Assembly: GCF_007992435.1 (NCBI RefSeq)
Contig: NZ_BKAG01000041.1
Coordinates: 1 to 64,000 of the forward strand
DNA from: Prosthecobacter gellanilyticus
GTDB lineage: Bacteria > Verrucomicrobiota > Verrucomicrobiia > Verrucomicrobiales > Verrucomicrobiaceae
DNA: 64,000 nucleotides
Reading direction: 5' to 3'
Under the pieces are notes generated by a model, which saw only the letters and a list, made by a program, of their open reading frames with translations, did no database searches and was not told the DNA's origin. This document shows, piece by piece, positions 24,258 to 32,677 of this stretch (position 1 is the first letter of the stretch; every line of letters begins with the position of its first letter). Made by a program: the position numbers and the translations under genes.

Positions 24258-24914
24258 ATGGATGAAAATTCGATCCCCTGGACACGCGTGGCAGCCTTTG
24301 TGCGGCAGCACACCCATGATGTCCGCAATGATCTCAACAGCCTCGATCTCGAAACCGAGCTGTTGCGGGATCTAGTGACGGACCTGGAGGCCACCACCAG
24401 CATCCAGAGCATGCAGAAGCAGTTGCGCAGCGTCGCCATGCAGCTCCGCACGCTTGCCTCCCTGTTTCATGAGGTGCAACCGATGATGGAGCCGATGGAT
24501 GCCCGTTCGCTGCTCACCCTCTGGCGTGAAAAGCACTCGGCGATGCAGAGAGCTCCCGAAGTGAAATGGATCGATGAACTCGGCGAACAGGAAGTGAATG
24601 CTGATGCCAGCATGTTCGCGAGAGTCTTCCTGGAACTCCTCACGAATGCCGCGGCCTTCTCTCCAGGCGCGGCGCTGACTGTTTCCGCACGCGTGGAAGG
24701 TCAGGATGTCATCTTTGAACTCAAAGAGCCCAAAAAATCGCCCGTGGATCCGAGCACCTGGGGACAGCCGCTTCACACCAGCCGCCATGGCAGTTATGGC
24801 ATGGGACTGTTTGCAGCCAAGCGCTGCATGGCTGCGAATGGAGCCGCGTTCACGCAGTCGTATGATGAGTCATCCGGATGTCTCATCAGCCGGATCGTGT
24901 TGGGTGTGATCTGA
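24258..24914 (+). CDS. Mini histidine kinase / ChpT-like phosphotransferase
   Basis: A 218-residue cytosolic protein without a sensor domain. A short helical region carries a histidine-kinase-like H box, THDVRNDLNSLDLE, with His20 in the phospho-acceptor position. The rest is a GHKL ATPase fold: FLELLTNAAAFSPGA is an N box and GSYGMGLFAAKRCMAANGA is a G2 region. The usual DxGxG (G1) between them is not recognisable; the sequence there is ELKEPKKSPVDP. A kinase that has lost the key nucleotide-contact box could act as a phosphotransferase of the ChpT kind rather than as an ATP-using kinase; that is inference. No response regulator is adjacent. Confidence 0.75.
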   Translation: MDENSIPWTRVAAFVRQHTHDVRNDLNSLDLETELLRDLVTDLEATTSIQSMQKQLRSVAMQLRTLASLFHEVQPMMEPMDARSLLTLWREKHSAMQRAPEVKWIDELGEQEVNADASMFARVFLELLTNAAAFSPGAALTVSARVEGQDVIFELKEPKKSPVDPSTWGQPLHTSRHGSYGMGLFAAKRCMAANGAAFTQSYDESSGCLISRIVLGVI

Positions 24915-24930
24915 TCACATAGGCTGGCCT

Positions 24931-27138
24931 TCAGGCGACTGCGGGCAGTTGATCGATCAGTTTGTCCAGGGTGATGGGATAGTCACGCACGCGCACACCG
25001 GTCGCGTTGTAGATGGCATTCGCCACCGCGGCGCCCACGCCACAGATGCCGAGTTCGCCCACTCCCTTGGCTTTCAGCGGAGAGGAGATCGGATCTGTTT
25101 CGTCCAGGAATATGACCTCTTGATGAGGGATGTCAGCATGCACGGGCACCTCATAGCTGGCGAGATCGTGATTCACGAAGAAGCCTCTCTTCTTGTCCAC
25201 CTTCAGTTCCTCCATCAGCGCCGCTCCCACGCCCATGGTCATGGCTCCGATGACCTGGCTGCGGGCTGTCTTGGGATTCAGGATACGTCCCGCCGCGCAC
25301 ACCGCGAGCATGCGCCGCACGCGTGTTTCACCTGTGAAGCTGTCCACTGCCACCTCCACATAGTGAGCACCGAAGGTGGACTGCTGAAACTTCTTGTCCA
25401 GATCGCCATACTCCATCGTGTCTTCCACCTCGAGCCCCTTGTCTCCGGCGGCCTCGGCGAGTGACACACTACGACCTCCTGCGCTTACCTTGCCATCTGC
25501 AAAAATCGCCTCAGTCGCGCTGAGGCCTGTCTTTAGAGTGATGGCAGCCCGCAGCTTCATGCATGCTGCGTAGACGCCTGATGAGGAGCTGTTGCCTCCC
25601 CACTGTCCACCGGAACCGCAGGACACTGGAAACGTGGAATCTCCCAGCCTAACCGTGACTTTGTCCAAAGACACACCGAGTGTCTCGGCAGCAGTCTGAG
25701 CGATGACGGTATAGCTGCCTGTGCCGATGTCTGTCATGTCGGTCTCAACCGTGATATGGCCGCTTTTGTCGAGTTTCACTCGCGCGGCGGACTTCATCAC
25801 AAGGTTATTGCGAAGTGCCGCTGCCACGCCCATGCCCATGAGCCAGCGGCCTTCGCGTGTTTGGCCGGGCTTGGCGTTACGCTTGTCCCAGCCGAATTTC
25901 TCGGCGCCGGTGCGCAGGCATTCGATCAAGCGGCGCTGCGAAAAGGGGCGCTCGGGCTTCTCAGGGTCGACCTGTGTGTCATTGAGAATGCGGAACTCGA
26001 CAGGATCCATGCCCAGCTTTTCCGCCATCTCATCCACAGCAATCTCCAGCGCCATCATGCCCGGCGCCTCGCCAGGCGCACGCATGGCATTTCCCTCCGG
26101 TAGATCCAGCTCTGCAAGCCGCATGGCTGTCAGGCGATTGGCTCCCGCATACAGCAGCCGTGTCTGGCTGACTGCCGTTTCGGGTTCACCGCCCGGCAGA
26201 TCACCAGACCAGCTTTCGTGGGCGATGGCGCTGAGCTGGCCATCCTTCGTCGCACCCAGGCGGATGCGCTGGATCGTTGCGGGACGATGGGTCGTGTTGT
26301 TGATCATCAGTGCCCGTTGCAGAGCGATTTTCACAGGCCTCTTCACGGCCCGGGCACCGAGCGCTGCCAGCAAAGCATCCGCTCGCAGGAAAAGCTTTCC
26401 ACCGAAGCCGCCGCCGATAAAGGGGGAGATGAGGCGGACGTTTTCCTTTTGAATGCCGAGCGTTTTCGCCATGTCACCCACGCCCCAGCCCACCATTTGG
26501 TTGGAGGTCCAGATGGTGAGCTTGTCACCTTCCCAGGCGGCGATGGTCGCATGCGGCTCTATCATGGCATGGGACTGGTCCGGGGTGGTGTAGGTTGCAT
26601 CCAGCTGCACTGGCGCAGCGGCAAAAGCCTTGTCGAAATCACCCACAGCCGTCTCAGGTGGTCCGCCAAAACCTTCCTTGGGCTTCTTGCCGGAGTCCTT
26701 GACACTGGCGAGATCGAAGGAGCCTTTGGCTGCTTCATACTTTACCCGAACCAATTGTGCGGCTGAGCGAGCTTGTTCAAAAGTTTCAGCCACCACTACG
26801 GCGATGGCTTGATGGTAGTGCTGGATCTCCGGACCTCCCAGCAGCTTCGCGGTATTGTGATCTCCCTTGTCCAGCTTACCGGCATTCTCGGCGGTGATGA
26901 TGGCCAGCACGCCAGGAGCCGCTTTCGCCTGCCCAAGGTCCATGGATGAGATGCGTCCTTTGCCAATGGCCGCACCGACCACGTAGCCATAGGCTGGATT
27001 GGGGGCTGCCTCATGCTGCTCATACGCATAAGGAGCCTTGCCCGTGGTTTTCAGGGGGCCGTCGACTCGATCGAGTGGTTGGCCAACGACCTTGAGCTGG
27101 TCGATCGGATTCGTGGTGGCAGGCGTTTCGAATTTCAT
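24931..27138 (-). CDS. paoC: Aldehyde oxidoreductase molybdenum-binding subunit (PaoC/YagR-like)
   Basis: A 735-residue large subunit of a xanthine-oxidase-family enzyme, carrying the molybdenum cofactor and active site. It starts with VGQPLDRVDGPLKTTGKAPYA, has IGGGFGGKLF (cofactor loop), MRAPGEAPGMMALE and GSGGQWGGNSSSSG, and the catalytic glutamate Glu695 in KGVGELGICGVGAA. Together with the two genes upstream (27141-28747) it forms a three-subunit enzyme like E. coli PaoABC, which oxidises aldehydes in the periplasm. Because the cofactor-bearing subunit lacks an export signal, it should be carried out in the folded complex by the Tat signal of the small subunit. The gap to the FAD subunit is 2 bp. 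Confidence 0.92.
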   Translation of the reverse strand: MKFETPATTNPIDQLKVVGQPLDRVDGPLKTTGKAPYAYEQHEAAPNPAYGYVVGAAIGKGRISSMDLGQAKAAPGVLAIITAENAGKLDKGDHNTAKLLGGPEIQHYHQAIAVVVAETFEQARSAAQLVRVKYEAAKGSFDLASVKDSGKKPKEGFGGPPETAVGDFDKAFAAAPVQLDATYTTPDQSHAMIEPHATIAAWEGDKLTIWTSNQMVGWGVGDMAKTLGIQKENVRLISPFIGGGFGGKLFLRADALLAALGARAVKRPVKIALQRALMINNTTHRPATIQRIRLGATKDGQLSAIAHESWSGDLPGGEPETAVSQTRLLYAGANRLTAMRLAELDLPEGNAMRAPGEAPGMMALEIAVDEMAEKLGMDPVEFRILNDTQVDPEKPERPFSQRRLIECLRTGAEKFGWDKRNAKPGQTREGRWLMGMGVAAALRNNLVMKSAARVKLDKSGHITVETDMTDIGTGSYTVIAQTAAETLGVSLDKVTVRLGDSTFPVSCGSGGQWGGNSSSSGVYAACMKLRAAITLKTGLSATEAIFADGKVSAGGRSVSLAEAAGDKGLEVEDTMEYGDLDKKFQQSTFGAHYVEVAVDSFTGETRVRRMLAVCAAGRILNPKTARSQVIGAMTMGVGAALMEELKVDKKRGFFVNHDLASYEVPVHADIPHQEVIFLDETDPISSPLKAKGVGELGICGVGAAVANAIYNATGVRVRDYPITLDKLIDQLPAVA

Positions 27139-27140
27139 GG

Positions 27141-28094
27141 TCAGGCTCCTTTCGCTTCCGCCAGCACGGCACCCAGCACGCGTTCGACGAGTTTGACTTT
27201 GAAGGCATTGTCCTTGGTAGGCTTAGCATCCGCCAGCAGGCGCTCCGTCACTGCCTTGGCTCCGCGCGGCAGTTCGGCCTCGGCTGCCTCCACACGCCAG
27301 GGCTTGTGCGCCACGCCTCCCACAGCCACACGACCGGAGCCATCACGCTGAATGACGGCCGCGATCGAGACGAGGGCGAAGGCATAGGAAGCCCGGTCGC
27401 GAACTTTGTGGTAGATGTGCGTGCCACCGAGAGGTTTAGGCAGCGTGACGGCCGTGATCAGCTCACCTGGCTGCAGTACGGTCTCGAGGTGAGGCGTGTC
27501 GCCAGGCAGCCGGTGGAAGTCGGCGATGGGGATCGTTCGTGTTGTGCCATCAGGGAGGATGGTTTCGACGCTGGCATCCAGCACGCGCAGCGCCACCGCC
27601 ATGTCACTCGGGTGTGTGGCGATGCATGCCTCGCTCACTCCAATGATGGCCAGCTGGCGGCTTGCACCGTCCACCGCACTGCAACCACTGCCTGGCAGCC
27701 GTTTATTGCACGGCTGGTTGGTATCGTAGAAATAGGGGCAGCGAGTGCGCTGCAGCAGATTACCTGCGGTGGTGGCCATGTTGCGCAACTGGCCGGAGGC
27801 ACCCGCCACCAGCGCGCGAGACAGCACTCCGTAGTCTCGACGCACCCGTTCGTCAGCCGCGAGATCGGTGTTCCGCACCAGAGCGCCGATACGCAAGCCG
27901 CCCTCTGGAGTGGGCTCGATCTTGTCGAGCTGCAAACCGTTCACGTCGATCAAATGCATCGGCTCTTCGATCTCGAGCTTCATCAGGTCCAGCAGGTTCG
28001 TTCCACCGGCGACAAACTTGGCTCCTGGATGACGCATCGCGGCTCCAGCTGCTGCTGCGGGTGACTCTGCGCGTTCGTAGGTGAAAGGTTTCAT
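27141..28094 (-). CDS. paoB: Aldehyde oxidoreductase FAD-binding subunit (PaoB/YagS-like)
   Basis: A 317-residue FAD subunit. The N-terminus has [13 protein letters not shown], the FAD pyrophosphate loop of xanthine-dehydrogenase medium subunits, and later [20 protein letters not shown]. The segment [20 protein letters not shown] contains the extra cysteines that in the YagS/PaoB branch bind a [4Fe-4S] cluster, which separates it from ordinary xanthine dehydrogenase FAD subunits. It passes electrons between the small [2Fe-2S] subunit and the acceptor. Its start overlaps the small-subunit stop by 4 bp (ATGA), indicating translational coupling. Confidence 0.92.
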   Translation of the reverse strand: MKPFTYERAESPAAAAGAAMRHPGAKFVAGGTNLLDLMKLEIEEPMHLIDVNGLQLDKIEPTPEGGLRIGALVRNTDLAADERVRRDYGVLSRALVAGASGQLRNMATTAGNLLQRTRCPYFYDTNQPCNKRLPGSGCSAVDGASRQLAIIGVSEACIATHPSDMAVALRVLDASVETILPDGTTRTIPIADFHRLPGDTPHLETVLQPGELITAVTLPKPLGGTHIYHKVRDRASYAFALVSIAAVIQRDGSGRVAVGGVAHKPWRVEAAEAELPRGAKAVTERLLADAKPTKDNAFKVKLVERVLGAVLAEAKGA

Positions 28095-28747
28095 GCCCTG
28101 CCTCCCGCGACTTGAGTGATGGCTTCCATGATGTTCGAGTAGGCACCGCAGCGGCAGAGATTGCCGCTCATGCGCTCTCGGATCTCAGAGGAGTCCCAGG
28201 ACGGCGGTTTCATGAGATCTTCTGTGACGTGGCTTGGGATGCCCTCCTTGATCTCGCCAAGCACTGCCACCGCAGAGCATATCTGGCCGGAGGTGCAGTA
28301 TCCGCATTGATAGCCATCACATTTCACAAAAGCCTCCTGCATGGGATGCATGTTCTCCGGTGTTCCAAGGCCCTCGATCGTGGTGACTTCGCTGCCTTGC
28401 TGCATCACCGCGAGTGTGAGGCAGGAATTGATGCGCCGCCCGTTCACCATGACCGTGCAGGCTCCGCACTGGCCTTGGTCACAGCCTTTCTTGCTGCCGG
28501 TGAGATGCAGGTGCTCGCGCAGTGCATCCAGCAGCGTGGTGCGGGTGTCGAGCTCGAGGTCGCAGGCCTTGCCGTTGACCTTGAGAGACACCTTCGCCAG
28601 GGAAGGTGCTGTGACCGGATTTACCGCAGCTGGGGCGGTCTCTGTCTGGGCGTGGACATCCGATCGCATGGCGGCGGCCGCCATCGTTGACGTACCCAGA
28701 ACTAAAAAATCACGGCGAGAAATGTCAGATGCATCAGGACTTTGCAT
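28091..28747 (-). CDS. paoA: Aldehyde oxidoreductase [2Fe-2S] subunit with Tat signal (PaoA/YagT-like)
   Basis: A 218-residue small subunit. The N-terminal Tat signal is [18 protein letters not shown]. Two [2Fe-2S] clusters are bound by [16 protein letters not shown] plus SCL, and by [13 protein letters not shown] with CRCGAYSNI. It is first in the operon paoA-paoB-paoC, followed by overlapping stop/start codons. The Tat motif argues that the complex is exported, as for E. coli PaoABC. The likely role is detoxification of aldehydes in the periplasm; substrate range is unknown. Confidence 0.93.
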   Translation of the reverse strand: MQSPDASDISRRDFLVLGTSTMAAAAMRSDVHAQTETAPAAVNPVTAPSLAKVSLKVNGKACDLELDTRTTLLDALREHLHLTGSKKGCDQGQCGACTVMVNGRRINSCLTLAVMQQGSEVTTIEGLGTPENMHPMQEAFVKCDGYQCGYCTSGQICSAVAVLGEIKEGIPSHVTEDLMKPPSWDSSEIRERMSGNLCRCGAYSNIMEAITQVAGGRA

Positions 28748-28857
28748 AGGGGTGGTCTCCTTTTGCGTTAAGCCGAACAGAGAAATCCGGCTCCGACAGA
28801 TCGTTGGTTAGCGGCCATGCGGATGTCTTGATGTTGTGAGGTTTGCCCCTGACTGCA

Positions 28858-29436
28858 TTACCGGGCTCTCCAGGTCATCACATCTTCCAAGGTGTCGAGG
28901 TCGAGGACTCCGTCTTCGAAGCTGTAGGTGGTAACCCTCCCGGCATCAGCCTTGATCACGGCCTTGGCTCCACGATCATCAGGCAGTGCCTGCAATTCAG
29001 CGAAGCACGACTGATCAAACAAGGCGGGAATGCCAAGTGTGCCCGCATAAGAGGAAGCAACGATGGCGCTGCCGGTTTGTGCCTGCTGCTCAACAAGACC
29101 GCGGATGACATCACGATTCACCGCAGGTTGATCACAGGCCAGGACGACGACGGCCGAGGCTGAGTGGATGGCATTCAGGCCGAGGCGGAGAGATCTGCCC
29201 ATGCCACGTTGCCAGTTCTCGTTATGCACCAGCAGCGGATGCAGATCAGCGACAGCGTTTTCCACAGCTTCACGCTCGTGACCTGTCACCACGCAAACGA
29301 TATCACAGCCTCCATCCTGCGCAGCTCGGACGGCGGCATGAACCAGTGTCTCACCGTTGCTTGTGAGCAACTGCTTTGGCTCACCGAGGCGTGTGGATCC
29401 ACCTGCGGCCAGGATTATGCCGCCGATTCGACGCAT
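28858..29436 (-). CDS. MocA-type molybdenum cofactor nucleotidyltransferase
   Basis: A 192-residue NTP transferase. The start at 29436 (MRRIGGIILAAGGSTRLGEPK) is chosen because the family begins with exactly this signature loop; a longer frame from 29517 is rejected. ACDQPAVNRD matches the metal-binding CDxP region. The family activates molybdopterin with CTP or GTP. Next to a Pao-type enzyme, which uses molybdopterin cytosine dinucleotide, CTP use is likely (inference). Its start overlaps the end of the XdhC gene by 22 bp, so the two are co-expressed, 110 bp upstream of paoA. Confidence 0.88.
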   Translation of the reverse strand: MRRIGGIILAAGGSTRLGEPKQLLTSNGETLVHAAVRAAQDGGCDIVCVVTGHEREAVENAVADLHPLLVHNENWQRGMGRSLRLGLNAIHSASAVVVLACDQPAVNRDVIRGLVEQQAQTGSAIVASSYAGTLGIPALFDQSCFAELQALPDDRGAKAVIKADAGRVTTYSFEDGVLDLDTLEDVMTWRAR

Positions 29437-30323
29437 AGGCCAGAAGTGAGGGTGGTTTGGTGGATGGGGGCCTTGCGATGACGTAACTGCTGGGCAGTGC
29501 CAGAGCCAAAGACGCACTGGATCTCAGCCACCATGGCCAGGGCAATTTCCTCTGGAGATTCTGCGCCGAGATGCAGACCCGCTGGTGCGAAGAGATCGGA
29601 CTCCAGGGAGACTCCGGCCTGCATCACATCAAACAAGAGATCTTCACGCCGCCGCCGCGAACCCACGACGCCAACGTACTTCAACCCTCGTGGCAGAAGC
29701 TCCCGCAAAGCCGTGCAGTCCCGGCCAAAATGGTGCGTGGCCAGCACGACGGCGGTGCGGTCATCATACATCTCCGGTGACTCAGGTGCCTTTTCGTAAT
29801 GCAGCACATCCCAGCCGAGCAGAGCTGCGTGAGCACGCAGGGCACTCGTCTCCGCTCCATTGCCGATCACCATGATCCGCAAGAAGGGCTCGATGGTTTG
29901 CACGAAGGCACCTGGGGTGGTTGTGAAGCCTGCCATCCGGGTGCCGCGATGAGCTCCGTGCAGAATCGTCTCGAGCTGGAAGGGCTGGCGGCTCTCCATC
30001 GACTCATGCCACACCTGCATCAGTCCCTCGGCAGCGGGCTCGACCAGAATCTCGATGGCGCCATGGCAACCGAAACGCAGGCGTGTGTCGAAGGTCATCA
30101 ACTGCGGAATGCCTGTGCTTAGAACCCGGGCCGCGCAGACTATGACCTCGTCCTCGATGCAGCCGGCACTGACACCGCCTGCTGATTCACCTTCAGCACC
30201 GATGAGCATGCGCGCACCAGGACGCCGATAGCTGGATCCATGTGCTGCGACGAGGGTTGCCAGGGCAAGTGGCTGCTTGCGCCGTGCCTGCCAGAATCTG
30301 AGGATGTCACGAAGTTGCTTCAT
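29415..30323 (-). CDS. XdhC/PaoD-family molybdenum enzyme maturation factor
   Basis: A 302-residue XdhC-family protein. The N-terminal XdhC/CoxI domain has PLALATLVAAHGSSYRRPGA and GGVSAGCIEDEV. The C-terminal Rossmann domain has RIMVIGNGAET and LKYVGVVGSRRRREDLL. XdhC/PaoD proteins bind the finished, sulfurated molybdenum cofactor and insert it into xanthine-oxidase-family enzymes. It is the first gene of the pao cluster. The divergent 195 bp to glgX (30324-30518) holds the promoters for both directions. Confidence 0.9.
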   Translation of the reverse strand: MKQLRDILRFWQARRKQPLALATLVAAHGSSYRRPGARMLIGAEGESAGGVSAGCIEDEVIVCAARVLSTGIPQLMTFDTRLRFGCHGAIEILVEPAAEGLMQVWHESMESRQPFQLETILHGAHRGTRMAGFTTTPGAFVQTIEPFLRIMVIGNGAETSALRAHAALLGWDVLHYEKAPESPEMYDDRTAVVLATHHFGRDCTALRELLPRGLKYVGVVGSRRRREDLLFDVMQAGVSLESDLFAPAGLHLGAESPEEIALAMVAEIQCVFGSGTAQQLRHRKAPIHQTTLTSGLCVESAA

Positions 30324-30518
30324 ATCACATGGAGGCTCATGATGCGCATCACTGCCGCCAGGACGTAATCGTGCGCCGAACCAAAAAGGCCGGACGAATT
30401 GTGATGCAGAACTTTATTCCGAGGGGCCGCACGACGGGGAGGAGCCCTGATTGCTACATCCGGCGGGCCCATCAACAGCGATGATAAAACAGAAAATTAA
30501 CTCTCTCATCTCCCGCAC

Positions 30519-32651
30519 ATGAATTCATTTCGGCTATGGCAAGGAAGTTCTTATCCGCTTGGCGCAAACTGGAATGGAGAAGGCACGAATTTCGCCCTGT
30601 TCAGCGAGCATGCTGAGAAGGTGGAACTGTGTCTCTTCGACCCAGCTGATCCTTTGAAAGAAGTGGCGCGTCTGCATCTCCGCGAGCGCACGGACCATGT
30701 GTTCCACGGCTTCATGCCGGATGTGAAGCCGGGAATGCTATATGCCTACCGCGTGCATGGCCCGTGGAAGCCTGAGGAGGGGCACCGCTTCAATGCGAAG
30801 AAGCTGCTGCTGGATCCCTACGCCAAGGCGATCTCGGGCGGCTTCACTTGGAAGGATGAGATGTTTGGCTACAAGATGGGGGGAAACGAAGACTTCGACA
30901 TGGATGACCGCGACAATGCGGCCCTGATGCCACGCTGCGTGGTAGTGGATGACACCTTTGACTGGTCGGGCGACCGCCGGATCGACCGGGCCATGGCGGA
31001 GACGGTGATCTACGAAGTGCATGTGAAGGGTTTTTCCAAGCTCTGGGAGGTGCTGCCGGAGAATCTGCGTGGCACTTATGCAGGCATCGGCTCCAGTGAG
31101 GCGATCGCCTATTTCAAAGAGCTGGGTATCACGGCGGTGGAGTTGCTGCCTGTGCACCATTTTGTGAATGACAGCTTCCTGGAAGGACGAAACCTAACGA
31201 ATTATTGGGGATACTCCAGCATCGGCTACTTTGCACCTGAGTCCCGTTACTCGGCCAGTGGAACGCTGGGGCAGCAGGTGACTGAGTTCAAAGGCATGGT
31301 CAAACAGCTTCATGCGGCAGGGATCGAGGTCATCATGGACGTGGTCTACAACCACACGGCGGAGGGCAACCACATGGGGCCGACGCTTTCCTTCAAGGGG
31401 ATCGACAATGCGAGTTACTACCGCCGCGTGGCGGACTCTCCCCGTCATTACATGGACTACACCGGTACGGGTAACACCCTGAACATGCAGCATCCACGTG
31501 TGCTGCAGCTGGTCATGGACTCTTTGCGCTACTTTGCGGTGGAGTGCCGGGTGGACGGCTTCCGCTTTGATCTGGCCTCAACCCTCGCCCGCGAACTGCA
31601 TGAGGTGGACAAGCTGGGCGGCTTCTTTGACATCATCCATCAGGATCCAGTTTTGCAGCGCGTGAAGCTCATCGCTGAACCGTGGGATGTGGGTGAGGGC
31701 GGTTATCAGGTCGGAAATTTCCCGGTGGGCTGGGCGGAGTGGAACGGGAAGTATCGAGATTGTGTGCGTGCTTATTGGCGGGGCGATGATTCGCAGATTG
31801 GCGAGCTGGCAGCACGTCTGACCGGCTCGAGCGACCTCTATCAAAATGATGGCCGCCGGCCTTATTCGAGCATCAATTTCCTCATCGCGCATGACGGTTT
31901 CACGCTGAACGATCTCGTCAGCTACAATGACAAGCACAACGAGGCCAACGGCGAGGGCAACAATGATGGGGACAACAACAACCATTCCTGGAACTGTGGT
32001 GCGGAAGGTCCCACGGAAGATGAAGCCATCAACAAGCTGAGGCGGCGCCAGCAGCGGAACCTTCTGGCCACACTGTTCTTTTCCCAGGGAGTGCCGATGA
32101 TCTGCGGCGGGGATGAGTATGGACGCACGCAGATGGGGAATAACAATGCCTACTGCCAGGACAATGAGATCAGCTGGTTCAAATGGGAGCGGACGGCGGA
32201 GGAGAATGCTCAGAAAGATTTTACGGCGCGGCTCATCGCACTGCGGCATGAACATCCGATCTTGCGCCGGCCGAAGTTCTTTCACGGGCGGAAGGTGCGT
32301 GGTGCCGGGGTGAAGGACATCACCTGGCTGAATCCTGGAGGCCAGGAGATGGGTGACGAAGAGTGGGACACGCACTTCGTGAAAACCCTCGGTGTGCTGC
32401 TGTCTGGTGAAGCCGTGGATGTGCGGGACTGGTATGGCTCTCCTGTGAAGGACGATACCTTCCTGATGCTGCTGAATGCCTCGCATGAACCGATCGACTT
32501 TGTCCTGCCCAACCATGCGGCCAAACGCTGGGCCGTGATCTTGAACACCGCGGCTGAGAGTGGCTTTGTGACGCCCCAACCCGAGTTTGCGGCAGGAAAG
32601 AAGTTCAGTCTTACCGACCGTTCCTTTGTGCTGCTCCGGCGTTGCGCTTGA
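30519..32651 (+). CDS. glgX: Glycogen debranching enzyme (GlgX/TreX type)
   Basis: A 710-residue GH13 isoamylase-type enzyme that hydrolyses alpha-1,6 branches of glycogen. An N-terminal CBM48 (YPLGANWNGEGTNFALFSEHA) precedes the TIM barrel. The catalytic residues are visible: Asp351 in GFRFDLAST, Glu387 in LIAEPWDVG and Asp459 in IAHDGFTLND. Other conserved blocks are VIYEVHVKGFSKL and GGDEYGRTQMGNNNAYCQDN. Full length for the family. It pairs functionally with treY at 53 kb, since TreX-type debranching supplies linear chains for trehalose synthesis, but the two genes are 20 kb apart. The next gene starts about 27 bp downstream. Confidence 0.95.
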   Translation: MNSFRLWQGSSYPLGANWNGEGTNFALFSEHAEKVELCLFDPADPLKEVARLHLRERTDHVFHGFMPDVKPGMLYAYRVHGPWKPEEGHRFNAKKLLLDPYAKAISGGFTWKDEMFGYKMGGNEDFDMDDRDNAALMPRCVVVDDTFDWSGDRRIDRAMAETVIYEVHVKGFSKLWEVLPENLRGTYAGIGSSEAIAYFKELGITAVELLPVHHFVNDSFLEGRNLTNYWGYSSIGYFAPESRYSASGTLGQQVTEFKGMVKQLHAAGIEVIMDVVYNHTAEGNHMGPTLSFKGIDNASYYRRVADSPRHYMDYTGTGNTLNMQHPRVLQLVMDSLRYFAVECRVDGFRFDLASTLARELHEVDKLGGFFDIIHQDPVLQRVKLIAEPWDVGEGGYQVGNFPVGWAEWNGKYRDCVRAYWRGDDSQIGELAARLTGSSDLYQNDGRRPYSSINFLIAHDGFTLNDLVSYNDKHNEANGEGNNDGDNNNHSWNCGAEGPTEDEAINKLRRRQQRNLLATLFFSQGVPMICGGDEYGRTQMGNNNAYCQDNEISWFKWERTAEENAQKDFTARLIALRHEHPILRRPKFFHGRKVRGAGVKDITWLNPGGQEMGDEEWDTHFVKTLGVLLSGEAVDVRDWYGSPVKDDTFLMLLNASHEPIDFVLPNHAAKRWAVILNTAAESGFVTPQPEFAAGKKFSLTDRSFVLLRRCA

Positions 32652-32677
32652 GGTCGCGTCATGCTTTGCTCAAGTGC

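Noticed and set aside
31578-32579. 333-codon minus-strand frame in glgX
   Set aside because: Lies opposite catalytic GH13 residues; no features of its own.
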